Shown here: one piece after another, positions 45,587 to 55,818 of the stretch
Numbering within the stretch: position 1 is the first letter of the stretch
Layout: every line of letters starts with the position of its first letter
Assembly: GCA_003211235.1 (NCBI GenBank)
Contig: QCTG01000001.1
Span: 59,184-123,183 of the forward strand
DNA length: 64,000 nt
Direction of reading: 5' to 3'
Origin: Synechococcus sp. AG-673-B04
Lineage (GTDB): Bacteria; Cyanobacteriota; Cyanobacteriia; PCC-6307; Cyanobiaceae
Notes under the pieces: generated by a model
The model's input: only the letters and a program-made list of their open reading frames with translations
The model's database searches: none
Told to the model about the DNA's origin: nothing
Made by a program: the position numbers and the translations under genes

Positions 45587-46606
45587 TTGGCCGAGCAGCT
45601 CCCCAGGACCGCTGGCATGGTGCTGCGGGGATGCGGTAGCGCCACTCCATCCCGCTCCATCAGCAATCAAGAACTGGGACAGCGGGTCGAGACCAGCGAT
45701 GAATGGATTCGCAGCCGCACCGGCATTGGAGCGAGGCATGTGGTCGGTGAGAAGGAATCGTTAGGCGAACTTTGCGGCCAGGCGTCCGAACGCGCGCTGG
45801 CCATGGCTGGCTGGGATGCCGAGAGCCTTAATCTGATCCTGCTGGCCACCTCCACGCCAGAAGATCTGTTCGGCTCAGCCCCACGGCTGCAGGCTCGCAT
45901 CGGTGCCGGGAATGCCGTTGCCTTTGACCTCACCGCCGCCTGCAGCGGCTTCCTGTTCGCGCTGGTGACGGCCAGTCAGTACCTGCGAACCGGAGCCATG
46001 AAGCGGGTTCTGGTTGTGGGAGCGGATCAGCTCAGCCGATGGGTGGACTGGGATGACCGGCGATCCTGCGTGTTGTTCGGTGACGCAGCCGCAGCCGTGG
46101 TTTTGGAAGCGTCTGACGACGGTCAAGATGATCTGCAGGGTTTCCTGTTGCGCTCAGATGGCAGTCGCGGCGAAGTGCTGCAGTTGCCTCAGATCAGCGA
46201 CCACGACCCACTGATTGCAGAAGCCAGCCATCAGCGCGGTGGATTTCAACCGATCCAGATGAATGGCCAGGAGGTGTACAAATTCGCCGTCAGGGAAGTT
46301 CCAGCGATCCTGGCGAAACTGCTCGAAGAAACCCATACAACTGCCGACAGCCTCGACTGGTTGCTGCTGCATCAGGCCAATCAACGCATCCTTGATGCTG
46401 TTGCGGATCGTTTTGACATCCCCAACAGCAAGGTGCTCAGCAACCTCAGTCATTACGGCAACACCTCGGCCGCCACCATCCCCCTGATGCTGGATGAAGC
46501 GGTGCGCGACGGGCGCATCAAGCCAGGCCATCAAATCGCAAGCAGTGGCTTTGGCGCAGGCCTCAGCTGGGGGGCAGCTCTACTGCGCTGGAGCGGCCCC
46601 GCGTAA
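45587..46606 (+). CDS. fabH: 3-oxoacyl-ACP synthase III (KAS III)
   Basis: The 339-residue thiolase-fold enzyme carries the catalytic triad regions: Cys in FDLTAACSGFLFAL, His in LLHQANQRI and Asn in HYGNTSAATIPL. RTGIGARHV near the N-terminus is typical. It condenses acetyl-CoA with malonyl-ACP to initiate fatty-acid synthesis. The annotated start is TTG at 45587; ATG at 45617 would remove only ten residues. It follows plsX by 26 bases. Confidence 0.95.
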   Translation: MAEQLPRTAGMVLRGCGSATPSRSISNQELGQRVETSDEWIRSRTGIGARHVVGEKESLGELCGQASERALAMAGWDAESLNLILLATSTPEDLFGSAPRLQARIGAGNAVAFDLTAACSGFLFALVTASQYLRTGAMKRVLVVGADQLSRWVDWDDRRSCVLFGDAAAAVVLEASDDGQDDLQGFLLRSDGSRGEVLQLPQISDHDPLIAEASHQRGGFQPIQMNGQEVYKFAVREVPAILAKLLEETHTTADSLDWLLLHQANQRILDAVADRFDIPNSKVLSNLSHYGNTSAATIPLMLDEAVRDGRIKPGHQIASSGFGAGLSWGAALLRWSGPA

Positions 46607-46634
46607 TCTCCGGCTGGGATAGAGCAAAACAGAC

Positions 46635-47531
46635 ATGTCGATCGCCTGGGTCTTCCCTGGTCAAGGTTCACAAAAGGTCGGCATGGCAGACCAATTGCTG
46701 AGCATCAGCGGCGCCAATGAGCGCTTCTCACTGGCATCCGACCTGCTGGGGCGAGATCTTCTGGCGATCTGCCGCGGGGAAAGCGGCGGCGGCACGGGTC
46801 CGGATGAGCTCAACGACACCCGCAATACCCAACCAGCACTCTTCATCGTGGAGTCCCTGCTGGTCGACAACCTGATCAAGCAGGGTCGGGAGGCATCCAT
46901 GATGGCCGGTCATAGCCTCGGTGAATTGGTGGCGCTCTACGCCGCCGGAGTGTTTGACCTGGAAACGGGACTGACCCTGATGAAAACCCGGTCTGAACTG
47001 ATGGCTGCTGCCGGGGGCGGCGCGATGACAGCCGTGATTGGCTTTGATCGGGATCAACTGAACGAGCTGGTGAACAGCATCGATGGTGTGAGCATCGCCA
47101 ACGACAACAGCGAGGCTCAGGTCGTGATCTCCGGGCGACCGGAGGCCGTGGGCCAGGTGAGTGAACAGCTCAAATGCAAACGGGCAATTCCGCTGGCTGT
47201 CTCAGGAGCGTTCCATTCACCCTTCATGGCTGAGGCCGCAGATCATTTCGCCGCCACCCTCGATGGCGTCGGCTTCCGTGATGCCCGCATCCCGGTTCTC
47301 AGCAACAGCGATCCCATCACAACCAGCAACGGTGGAGCGCTGAAAGAGAGGCTGAAGCAGCAGATGACCACCGGTGTGCGCTGGCGGGAAACGATGGCGG
47401 CCATGTCAGCCGATGGGGTCGACACCTTGGTTGAAATCGGCCCCGGCAACGTGCTGAGCGGTTTAGCCAAGCGCAGCATGGACGGGGTGACCACCGCGCA
47501 AATTGCTGGCGCTGCAGATCTTGGCCAGTGA
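46635..47531 (+). CDS. fabD: Malonyl-CoA:ACP transacylase
   Basis: The 298-residue protein shows VFPGQGSQKVGMADQL, the nucleophile motif AGHSLGELVALYAAGV, SGAFHSPFMAEAA with the catalytic His, and VEIGPGNVLSGL near the end. It loads malonate onto ACP. It sits between fabH and plsC, with a GTGA overlap to plsC. Confidence 0.95.
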   Translation: MSIAWVFPGQGSQKVGMADQLLSISGANERFSLASDLLGRDLLAICRGESGGGTGPDELNDTRNTQPALFIVESLLVDNLIKQGREASMMAGHSLGELVALYAAGVFDLETGLTLMKTRSELMAAAGGGAMTAVIGFDRDQLNELVNSIDGVSIANDNSEAQVVISGRPEAVGQVSEQLKCKRAIPLAVSGAFHSPFMAEAADHFAATLDGVGFRDARIPVLSNSDPITTSNGGALKERLKQQMTTGVRWRETMAAMSADGVDTLVEIGPGNVLSGLAKRSMDGVTTAQIAGAADLGQ

Positions 47532-48181
47532 GCGACGTACCGATTGTTCGCACACCGAAACCAAGCCTGACCTATCGGCTGGTGAGCGGTCTGCTCGTGT
47601 TTCCCTTGTTCCGATTCCTGTTCCGCGGCAGCACCCAGGGCCTGGAGCATGTGCCGATGGAAGGGCCCTTGGTGGTGGCTTCAAACCATGGATCCCACCT
47701 AGACCCACCCTTGCTGGGCCATGCCCTTGGCCGTCCGGTCGCCTTCATGGCCAAGGCTGAATTGTTTGCGATCCCACTGTTGGGCGCTGTGATCCGAGCA
47801 TGTGGAGCTTATCCAGTGCGCCGCGGAGCCAGTGATCGCGAAGCGATCCGGACAGCCACCGCCAAACTGGAAGAAGGATGGGCCACTGGGGTGTTCCTCG
47901 ATGGCACCCGGCAAGCCAACGGTCGCGTGAACAATCCTCTGCCAGGAGCAGCACTACTGGCGGCTCGCAGCGGTGCTCCGCTGCTGCCTGTGGCGATCTT
48001 CAACAGCCACCGCGCGCTGGGCAGCGGTCGGATCTGGCCCCGTGTGGTGCCACTGCAGCTGCGGGTCGGCGCTCCGATTCCACCACCAGCGAGCCGTCGT
48101 CGCCCCGACCTGGATGTCACCACAGCGCTGCTGAAAGAGCGGATCAACGACCTGTTGGAACTGGAACCGCCACGTTCCTGA
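47528..48181 (+). CDS. plsC: 1-acyl-sn-glycerol-3-phosphate acyltransferase
   Basis: The 217-residue protein has the HX4D acyltransferase motif (SNHGSHLDPPLLGHAL), AYPVRRGASDREAIRTA, and FLDGTRQANGR, corresponding to the FPEGTRS-type block III. It acylates lysophosphatidate to phosphatidate at the membrane. The start is a GTG overlapping the fabD stop. The 3' end overlaps the convergent DUF218 gene by 38 bases. Confidence 0.92.
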   Translation: MSDVPIVRTPKPSLTYRLVSGLLVFPLFRFLFRGSTQGLEHVPMEGPLVVASNHGSHLDPPLLGHALGRPVAFMAKAELFAIPLLGAVIRACGAYPVRRGASDREAIRTATAKLEEGWATGVFLDGTRQANGRVNNPLPGAALLAARSGAPLLPVAIFNSHRALGSGRIWPRVVPLQLRVGAPIPPPASRRRPDLDVTTALLKERINDLLELEPPRS

Positions 48182-48719
48182 GGTCTCGTCCCGTGGCCAC
48201 CCATGCCACAGCTCGGATCCAGTCCCGCCACGTCTTCAAGGAGCTCTCCGAGACACAGCGAGGCTCACAGGCCACGGGAACACCCGTGAGGTGAATCCCG
48301 CGGCTTCCTGCCACCACTTGACCCACGGCCATCGATCGAGCCAGATGATCGGCACTGGTCACCAGCAGCAGATGCTTCACCTGCCGATCCTGAAGTTGAT
48401 CCACCAGGGAGGTGAAATTCCCAAGAGTGTCCTGGGCGCGGTAATCGAGTTCAACCCGCTCGACTTCCAACCCCTCGTCCTGGATTAACCAGGTTGCATA
48501 TTCCGGATTGCTGCCACCACTCACCAGCAGAGGCAGCTCCAGCTCGCGGGCCAGGCGAGCTCCAACGCGCTCACGATCCACGTCACCACCCAGCACGAGT
48601 ACGAGCTGAGGGGCACTGCGATCAAACAGAGCACTGCGATAGGGCGCGAAAGGGCCTGTGCCGAAAATCCATACCGCCAGGCCGGCACTCAGCAAAATTC
48701 CGGCCCGCAGACCCGCCAT
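48144..48719 (-). CDS. DUF218 (SanA/YdcF-like) membrane-anchored protein
   Basis: About 191 residues from the ATG at 48719, whose A is shared with the tsaB stop (TAATG). An N-terminal membrane anchor (AGILLSAGLAVWIFGTGPFA) is followed by the DUF218 fold: PQLVLVLGGDVDRERVGARLARELELPLLVSGGSN, VELDYRAQDTLGNF and LLVTSADHLARSMAVGQVV. The family includes SanA/ElyC, linked to envelope integrity; the reaction is unknown. The open frame extends to 48821 inside tsaB, but the internal ATG gives a normal signal anchor. Confidence 0.8.
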   Translation of the reverse strand: MAGLRAGILLSAGLAVWIFGTGPFAPYRSALFDRSAPQLVLVLGGDVDRERVGARLARELELPLLVSGGSNPEYATWLIQDEGLEVERVELDYRAQDTLGNFTSLVDQLQDRQVKHLLLVTSADHLARSMAVGQVVAGSRGIHLTGVPVACEPRCVSESSLKTWRDWIRAVAWVATGRDLRNVAVPVPTGR

Positions 48720-49324
48720 TAGACAGGACCCACTGGCGAGGTGGGATAAATGGGCAGAACACCCTGCCAAGGGAGATGATCGCGCCGCTCCTGACTCAGC
48801 TGCAGCTGAGTCAGCAGACAAGCGACATCAGCCTCCACATCCAGCTCCGCGGAGCGAGCTGGAGTGACAACTCGACCGTCCTCAAGCAAATGGGGGACTT
48901 CGATCTCCGTCACCGTATCTCCAGCAATGCTGTACTGGCCAGCAACCACACCGCGGCGTGGCAGAACCTGGGTGATCCAGAACGGCTGATGACTGCACTG
49001 CAGGCGCTGAGCCATCAGAGCGAATGCGCTCACGCCGAGCAAGGGGCAGCCCAATTGCTGGGCCAGGGTGCGAGCCATGACCACGCTCAATCGTGTTCCG
49101 GTGAAGCCTCCTGGGCCCGTTGCAACAGCAAGCCCCTGAATCTTTGACCAACGGCTCCGGGGCAGCAGGGAATCCACCCGCTCAATCAGGCTGTTGGACA
49201 AGCTGCGGCCGTCGTCAAACACAGCAACACGGGGAGCACCCACAGATTCCTGCACGGCGACCCCGAAACGATCGGTGCAGCTGTGCAGGGCCAGCAGCAG
49301 CTGCGATGAGGTGGCATCACTCAC
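48719..49324 (-). CDS. tsaB: tRNA threonylcarbamoyladenosine biosynthesis protein TsaB
   Basis: The 201-residue protein has the ASKHA-fold N-lobe (LLLALHSCTDRFGVAVQES; IQGLAVATGPGGFTGTRLSVVMARTLAQQLGCPLLGVSAF). TsaB is the scaffold partner of TsaD in making t6A37 on ANN-decoding tRNAs. The length and the GPGGFTGTR motif are typical. It lies just upstream of the DUF218 gene with which it shares one base. Confidence 0.93.
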   Translation of the reverse strand: MSDATSSQLLLALHSCTDRFGVAVQESVGAPRVAVFDDGRSLSNSLIERVDSLLPRSRWSKIQGLAVATGPGGFTGTRLSVVMARTLAQQLGCPLLGVSAFALMAQRLQCSHQPFWITQVLPRRGVVAGQYSIAGDTVTEIEVPHLLEDGRVVTPARSAELDVEADVACLLTQLQLSQERRDHLPWQGVLPIYPTSPVGPV

Positions 49325-49339
49325 AACGGTTCAGTTGCG

Positions 49340-49591
49340 TCATTGCGGCACTGCCTCCCCGGGGCGCAGTCGGCTCCAGCGTCCTGGCTCGGCATCGAAA
49401 CTGCTGCATGCCCGCACATCCCACTCCACACCTATGGAGCCACCAGGGAGATCGAGAACCGAGATGTGAATGCGCGGCTCACGAGGTGTCAGATCAGGAT
49501 GCTCTGTTAAGTGAGGGGCACCATGCTGACGTTCCACAGCGTGATAGGCCTGGCATCGGTCGACCCAGCGGCAGTCCACGCAGATACACAT
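49340..49591 (-). CDS. ycf34: Ycf34 iron-sulfur protein
   Basis: From the ATG at 49591 the protein is 83 residues: MCICVDCRWVDRCQAYHAVE, then QHGAPHLTEHPDLTP and VEWDVRACSSF. The cysteines match the conserved set of Ycf34, reported to bind an Fe-S cluster and linked to redox control of photosynthesis in cyanobacteria. A longer frame (to 49618) adds nine non-conserved residues. Its start codon shares the tetranucleotide CATG (49589-49592) with the divergent cca start. Confidence 0.9.
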   Translation of the reverse strand: MCICVDCRWVDRCQAYHAVERQHGAPHLTEHPDLTPREPRIHISVLDLPGGSIGVEWDVRACSSFDAEPGRWSRLRPGEAVPQ

Positions 49592-50804
49592 GTCCTCCTC
49601 CGCCGCATCGGATGACATTCTGAATCGCCAAAGCCAATCTGAGCAGGTCTGGCAGCGTTTGGCCGTCGATCAATGGCCCGTGCCATTGATCCTCCTGCCT
49701 GCGGAAACGGCTTTGGTGGGCGGTGCGGTGAGGGATGCCCTGCTCCATCGCCTGCCGGCACAACAGGACCTCGATCTGGTGGTGAGCTCCGACGCCCTTG
49801 GCTTGACGCAGCGGCTGCACCGTGAACTGGGTGGCAGCTTCGTTGTGCTGGATGAGAAGCGTGACATCGCCAGACTAGTGCTGCGGGGCTGGACCATCGA
49901 CATCGCCCGACAGGAAGGAAACGACCTAGAGGACGATCTCTGGCGCAGGGACTATCGGCTGAATGCCATTGCGTTGCCGCTCAAGACGAGTCGTCTCCTC
50001 GTGGATCCCACCGGTGGGCTTGAGGACCTCGTTGAAGGGCGTCTGAGGGCTGTGAGGGAAGAAAACCTCAAAGCTGATCCGCTGCGGCTGTTACGGGGCC
50101 TGCGACTGCTGGCGCAGATCCCTCTGACCCTGGATGCCACAACAGCCCACTGGATCCGCAATCTCCGGCATCGGCTCAAGGAGGCCGCACCGGAACGAAT
50201 CCTGGCGGAAATTGAGAAGCTGGTCGCCGGTCCTCATGCGGATGTGGCTCTGCGGCACCTGACCCAACTGGATCTGATCAGTCCCTGGGCCGCCCATCAG
50301 ACCATCCCATCCGCAAATGATGCCGCGTTATTCACCTCTGCCGAACGACAGGAGGCGTTTCCCCTAGCCCGTCTGAGCGGCCTGATCAGTGATGAAGGCC
50401 TCGCACAACTGCGCGCAAGCCGTGCGCTCCAGCAGCGTTGCCGACGCCTCCGGTACTGGCTTCAGACCGCGGGTTCAAAGCTGGAGCAGCTGGCGGAAGA
50501 CGATCGCCTTCAGCTGCACCTTGATCTGGAAGCGGATCTACCGGCACTGATTCTTCATCTGAATCGACCGGTTCAGGACACCTGGCTGAAACGATGGCGG
50601 GACTCTGAAGACCCACTGTTTCATCCCCGCTTTCCCCTGAGCGGCAGCACGTTGATGCAGGTCCTGGAGATGCCAGCTGGCCCCTTGATCGGCGATCTCC
50701 TGGCCCATCTCCGCAAGGATGCCGCCTTTGGGCGCATCAAGGGGCAAGACCAGGCTCTCCGAGAAGCAAAACGATGGTGGGCCCAAACGAGAGGGGCTCT
50801 GTGA
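49590..50804 (+). CDS. cca: tRNA nucleotidyltransferase (CCA-adding/poly(A) polymerase family)
   Basis: The 404-residue class II nucleotidyltransferase has ALVGGAVRDALLHRLPAQQDLDLVVSS (the catalytic G-G/S and DxD), IARQEGNDLEDDLWRRDYRLNAIAL, PLRLLRGLRLLAQ, and AAPERILAEIEKL. It repairs or adds CCA at tRNA 3' ends; tRNA-Asn in this window lacks encoded CCA. The start ATG overlaps the divergent ycf34 start. No Shine-Dalgarno is visible upstream. Homologues have a similar short N-terminal extension. Confidence 0.9.
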   Translation: MSSSAASDDILNRQSQSEQVWQRLAVDQWPVPLILLPAETALVGGAVRDALLHRLPAQQDLDLVVSSDALGLTQRLHRELGGSFVVLDEKRDIARLVLRGWTIDIARQEGNDLEDDLWRRDYRLNAIALPLKTSRLLVDPTGGLEDLVEGRLRAVREENLKADPLRLLRGLRLLAQIPLTLDATTAHWIRNLRHRLKEAAPERILAEIEKLVAGPHADVALRHLTQLDLISPWAAHQTIPSANDAALFTSAERQEAFPLARLSGLISDEGLAQLRASRALQQRCRRLRYWLQTAGSKLEQLAEDDRLQLHLDLEADLPALILHLNRPVQDTWLKRWRDSEDPLFHPRFPLSGSTLMQVLEMPAGPLIGDLLAHLRKDAAFGRIKGQDQALREAKRWWAQTRGAL

Positions 50805-50867
50805 TTAACTTTGCTGGTGTGTCAACGATGACGGTCCGACACCGACGAATCGCATTTCCCTTCCTTC

Positions 50868-51293
50868 ATGAGCATTCGCTTGTACATCGGCAACCTGCCG
50901 CAAACCTTCGATGAACAGGAGCTGGCTGCTCTGCTCAAGTCCATCGGGGAAGGAATTCGCTTCAAGGCTGTCCTGGACCGTGAAACCGGAGCAAGCCGTG
51001 GATTCGGTTTTGCGAATGTCGACGATGAAAAAGTTGCTGATGCCCTGATCGAGCAGATCAACGGCAAGGATTTCTGCGGCAGCAACCTTCGCGTTGAGCG
51101 CTCCGAGCGTCGTGAAAGTGGCGGGAATCGTCGGGCTGGATCAAATGCCAATGGCCAACCCCAAGCGGCCCGTAAGGCGGTGAACAAAGTCGTGCACAGC
51201 GATGCGAAAAGTGAGGGAGCACCCGACCCACGCTGGGCTGGTGAGCTGTCAAAACTGAAAGACCTACTGGGCAATCAGAAGACAGCGGTCTGA
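50868..51293 (+). CDS. RRM-type RNA-binding protein
   Basis: The 141-residue protein carries one RRM (residues 1-80) with RNP2 LYIGNLP and RNP1 RGFGFANV. A basic, glycine/asparagine-containing linker (RRESGGNRRAGSNANG) and a C-terminal helix (DPRWAGELSKLKDLLG) follow. Cyanobacterial Rbp proteins bind mRNA, and several are cold-induced or help place mRNAs near thylakoids. The longer C-terminal part with a conserved-looking last helix fits the RbpD-like picocyanobacterial type. It has its own terminator. Confidence 0.9.
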   Translation: MSIRLYIGNLPQTFDEQELAALLKSIGEGIRFKAVLDRETGASRGFGFANVDDEKVADALIEQINGKDFCGSNLRVERSERRESGGNRRAGSNANGQPQAARKAVNKVVHSDAKSEGAPDPRWAGELSKLKDLLGNQKTAV

Positions 51294-51321
51294 ATTCCTT
51301 TTTCAAAAAACAACTTCAATC

Positions 51322-51352
51322 AACCCCTTTCAGACATCTGAGGGGTTTTTTT
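51322..51352 (+). terminator. Rho-independent terminator of the RRM gene
   Basis: A long stem AACCCC..TCAGA pairs with TCTGAGGGGTT around a very short loop, followed by seven T. It starts about 30 bases after the stop. Confidence 0.9.
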
Positions 51353-51384
51353 ATAGGTTTTGGACCTTCCCGACTGAACGCGCT

Positions 51385-52293
51385 TCAGCGAGCCTGAGCC
51401 AAGAGAAATGAGCGGGGAAGATCGAGAAGCTTGCTGAATTTGCCCACATAGGCGCGATTGTTGAACACGTCGTAATCAATGCGTTCAATGGCATCAAGGA
51501 TGCCGCGATACAAACGCAGTGACGTCCAAACCGGCCAACGAGCATCCTTGGAAAGCCACCTCACCCCAGCTTCAGAGCGGGCAAACCAGTCGCGGGCCCT
51601 CTCCAGCTGAAAAGCCATCAGCTCACGCCAGGCCTGATTCAGCTTCCCTGACATCAGATCATCCTCGGAATAGCCAAAGCGCTTCAGATCCTCCTGGGGC
51701 AGATAAATCCGCCCACGGCCGCGATCTTCACCGACATCACGAAGGATGTTGGTGAGCTGGTTGGCAATCCCCAGAGCAACCGCAGCATCTGATGTATCCG
51801 GTTGATGACTCCAAGGAGCAGTCGTGTAGGCCTGATCAACGCCCATCACGCCCTGGGTCATCAAGCCGACTGTCCCAGCCACGCGATAGCAATAGAGCTT
51901 GAGATCTTGAAACTGTGGGTATCGGGTCCAGGTGAGGTCCATGCGCTGACCCTCGATCATGTCCAGGTATGGCTGAATTCCCTGCGGGAAACGCTCCAGA
52001 GTGTCCACCATCACCGCATCGAGGTCGTCATCAATACGACCTTGAAAGAGAGCACGGGTCTTCTGTTCCCAGTGATCCAAGCGATCAGCCAGTTCATGGA
52101 CGGGACGGGCCTGGGCCTCCGGACTGTCCATCAGCTCATCGGTGCGACGACACCAGACGTAAATCGCCCAAATGGCACGTCGCTTCTCTGGAGGGAGAAG
52201 CAACGTACCGATGTAAAAGGTCTTGGCCCACTCGGCGGTCTCCCGACGGCAAGCCTCAAAGGCTGCGTCGAGATCCTGGGAGACGAGGGGCAT
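51385..52293 (-). CDS. crtB: Phytoene synthase
   Basis: The 302-residue protein has FYIGTLLLPPEKRRAIWAIYVWCRRTDELMDSP with the first Asp-rich motif, and the second motif ANQLTNILRDVGEDRGRGRIYLPQEDLKRFG. It condenses two geranylgeranyl diphosphates into phytoene. It lies three bases downstream of crtP on the same strand, so the first two carotenoid steps are one operon. Confidence 0.96.
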   Translation of the reverse strand: MPLVSQDLDAAFEACRRETAEWAKTFYIGTLLLPPEKRRAIWAIYVWCRRTDELMDSPEAQARPVHELADRLDHWEQKTRALFQGRIDDDLDAVMVDTLERFPQGIQPYLDMIEGQRMDLTWTRYPQFQDLKLYCYRVAGTVGLMTQGVMGVDQAYTTAPWSHQPDTSDAAVALGIANQLTNILRDVGEDRGRGRIYLPQEDLKRFGYSEDDLMSGKLNQAWRELMAFQLERARDWFARSEAGVRWLSKDARWPVWTSLRLYRGILDAIERIDYDVFNNRAYVGKFSKLLDLPRSFLLAQAR

Positions 52294-52296
52294 GAT

Positions 52297-53724
<1,428 letters not shown>

Positions 53725-53800
53725 TCAAGACTGAAACCAACCTTAAAAGAGCTGGTTCCCCTTCTGCTTCTTAAAGTCCTTGCACACCTTCCCGTGTGAC

Positions 53801-54148
53801 ATGGCCGAGACCCTGCTGAAGTGCACAACACGCCATGTACGCCTGTTCACAGCCCGGGTGGTAAACGAGGATCTGGTGGCATCGGATGACCAGCTGACTC
53901 TTGATCTGGATCCAGATAACGAGTTCCTCTGGAGCGACGCCACCGTCAGCAAGGTGCAGCAGCAGTTCAAAAACCTTGTTGAGGCAGCCGGGACCGGTGA
54001 ACTAAGCGATTACACCCTGCGCCGAATCGGCACGGATCTGGAGGGTTTCATCCGTCAGCTGCTCCAAGCCGGGGAGCTGAGCTACAACCCCGACGGGCGT
54101 GTTCAGAACTTCTCGATGGGTCTTCCCCGAACTCCTGAACTGCTGTGA
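53801..54148 (+). CDS. ndhM: NDH-1 subunit M
   Basis: From the ATG at 53801 the protein is 115 residues: [38 protein letters not shown], then [15 protein letters not shown] and [39 protein letters not shown]. This matches NdhM, a peripheral-arm subunit specific to photosynthetic NDH-1. An in-frame ATG seven codons earlier is less likely. The stop overlaps the next start (GTGA). Confidence 0.93.
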   Translation: MAETLLKCTTRHVRLFTARVVNEDLVASDDQLTLDLDPDNEFLWSDATVSKVQQQFKNLVEAAGTGELSDYTLRRIGTDLEGFIRQLLQAGELSYNPDGRVQNFSMGLPRTPELL

Positions 54149-54780
54149 CTCCACCCCGCTACGACCAAGATCCCCGTCGAGGCGATGCACGGCGCGGTGA
54201 CCCCCGCGACAGCCGCTACGACCGACGCGGAGGCTCAGATCGGGATTACGGACGCGGCTATCCCCCATCCCAGCCGAGTCAGCAGGAGGGGTTCAAATTC
54301 AGCACCCTCACCGTGGCGGTCCTCGCTGGAGTGCTTGTCGTGGGCATTGGCATCGGCAGCGCCGTCACCAGCACGACGCAGGGCGATCAGGGCAACATCG
54401 CCAGCTCCCAGCAGCTGGACATGGCCGTTCCAGACCCTGAATTCTGTCGCCAGTGGGGAGCTAGTGCCTTTGTGATGGACATTGAGATGTACACGACCCT
54501 CAATCCCTCAAGCAGCTTCGTCACCCAACCCACGCTGCAGCCTGGTTGCGTCATTCGAAGGGAAAACTGGTCTGTGTTGCGCAAAGAAGGTGCCATCACC
54601 GCTGAACAGGAGCGGGAATGCAAACAACGCATGAACACCTTCGCCTACATCGGATCCGTCCGCGACAAACCAATCGTGCGCTGCGTTTACCAGACCGACA
54701 TCAGCCAAAATCGCTTCCTGACCCGTGGCGTTGCCGGTGCTGAAGAATCCATCGGCAACACCGAAGCGGATCAGTTCTGA
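54145..54780 (+). CDS. DUF3172 membrane-anchored protein
   Basis: The 211-residue protein starts at GTG. The N-terminal 50 residues are charged and low-complexity ([22 protein letters not shown]). One membrane helix follows ([22 protein letters not shown]), then a 130-residue C-terminal domain with conserved Cys ([36 protein letters not shown]). This fits the cyanobacterial/plastid DUF3172 family of unknown function. It is translationally coupled to ndhM. Its end overlaps the rbcR reading frame by about 10 bases. Confidence 0.85.
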   Translation: MTPPRYDQDPRRGDARRGDPRDSRYDRRGGSDRDYGRGYPPSQPSQQEGFKFSTLTVAVLAGVLVVGIGIGSAVTSTTQGDQGNIASSQQLDMAVPDPEFCRQWGASAFVMDIEMYTTLNPSSSFVTQPTLQPGCVIRRENWSVLRKEGAITAEQERECKQRMNTFAYIGSVRDKPIVRCVYQTDISQNRFLTRGVAGAEESIGNTEADQF

Positions 54781-55737
54781 TCCCCAGCTGATTGGTTCTG
54801 ACGCAGGGGGCTGTCGGGACTCGCGAAAACCGGCAGCACATCAAGCCGGAACGCCGCTGAAGCCCTCGAGGAATATCGCGCTGGGTGAGTGATCAGCTTG
54901 AGTTGACGCCGCACTTGCAGATCCACAACTGGCGGTCGATGAATGGTGCCGGCCGCCAGTTCCCGCTCGATTGACACCACCGGGACAAACGCAGCGCCCA
55001 AACCAGCCTGCACGGCATTTTTTGATCGCCTCCAGGGAATTGAGCTCCATCTCAATGCGTAACCGATGCACATCGAGACCGGACCGGGCCAGCAATTGGT
55101 CCACCATCTTTCGGGTGGTGGATTGGGTGTCTAGGCAGACGAAACCCAGCCTGTAAAGGTCCTCCTTGGTGAGCTCGGGCAGACGAGCCAGAGGATGCTT
55201 CACCGGCAGCACCAGAGCCAGTTCATCGCTCGCGTAAGGCACCACCTGCAGGAGTTCCTTCAGCTCCAGGGGCAGTTCACCCCCGATGATCGCCAGATCG
55301 ATCTGCCCATTGGCAACGCTCCAGCCGGTGCGGCGGGTGCTGTGGACCTGGAGCTGTACAGCAACATCCGGATATTTCTGACGAAAAAGCCCAATCATCC
55401 GAGGCATCAAATAGGTGCCCGTGGTCTGGCTGGCTCCCACGATCAGAGATCCTCCCTTGAGGTTGTGGAGGTCATCCAGAGCCCGACATGCTTCATGGCA
55501 CTGGCTAAGGATCCTGTCGCAGTAGCTGAGCAACAGGTGACCCGCCTCAGTCAGCTGAGCCTTGCGCCCTCCCCGATCAAACAGAGACACCTCCAACTGC
55601 TTCTCGAGGTTCTGAATCTGCAGGCTGACTGCAGGCTGGGTCACGTACAGGCTGTCGGCCGCTTTCTTGAAGCTCCCCTCGCTGACAATCGCTCGCAGAA
55701 TCCGGAGCTGATCAAGGGTGAACGGCAGATCAGCCAC
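54771..55737 (-). pseudogene. rbcR: RbcR/CbbR-type LysR regulator, interrupted by a one-base frameshift
   Basis: Reading starts at GTG 55737 ([21 protein letters not shown]). The winged helix ([26 protein letters not shown]) and most of the ligand domain are intact up to [10 protein letters not shown]. There the frame meets a run of six A (plus-strand T-run 55018-55023) and continues as nonsense to 54841. The proper C-terminus ([19 protein letters not shown] and on to 54771) is in the next frame, and would join if the run had five A. RbcR activates rubisco and carbon-concentration genes and is thought essential, so a sequencing error, a very recent mutation or slippage are all possible. The intact product would have about 320 residues. 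Confidence 0.8.
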
Positions 55738-55818
55738 CGCAGCGTTTCCGGCGTAGGCCTCAAAATCTAGATCTGCAGAGACCAAGCGCCAGAATCACGG
55801 CCTTGTCACAACCCGTTG

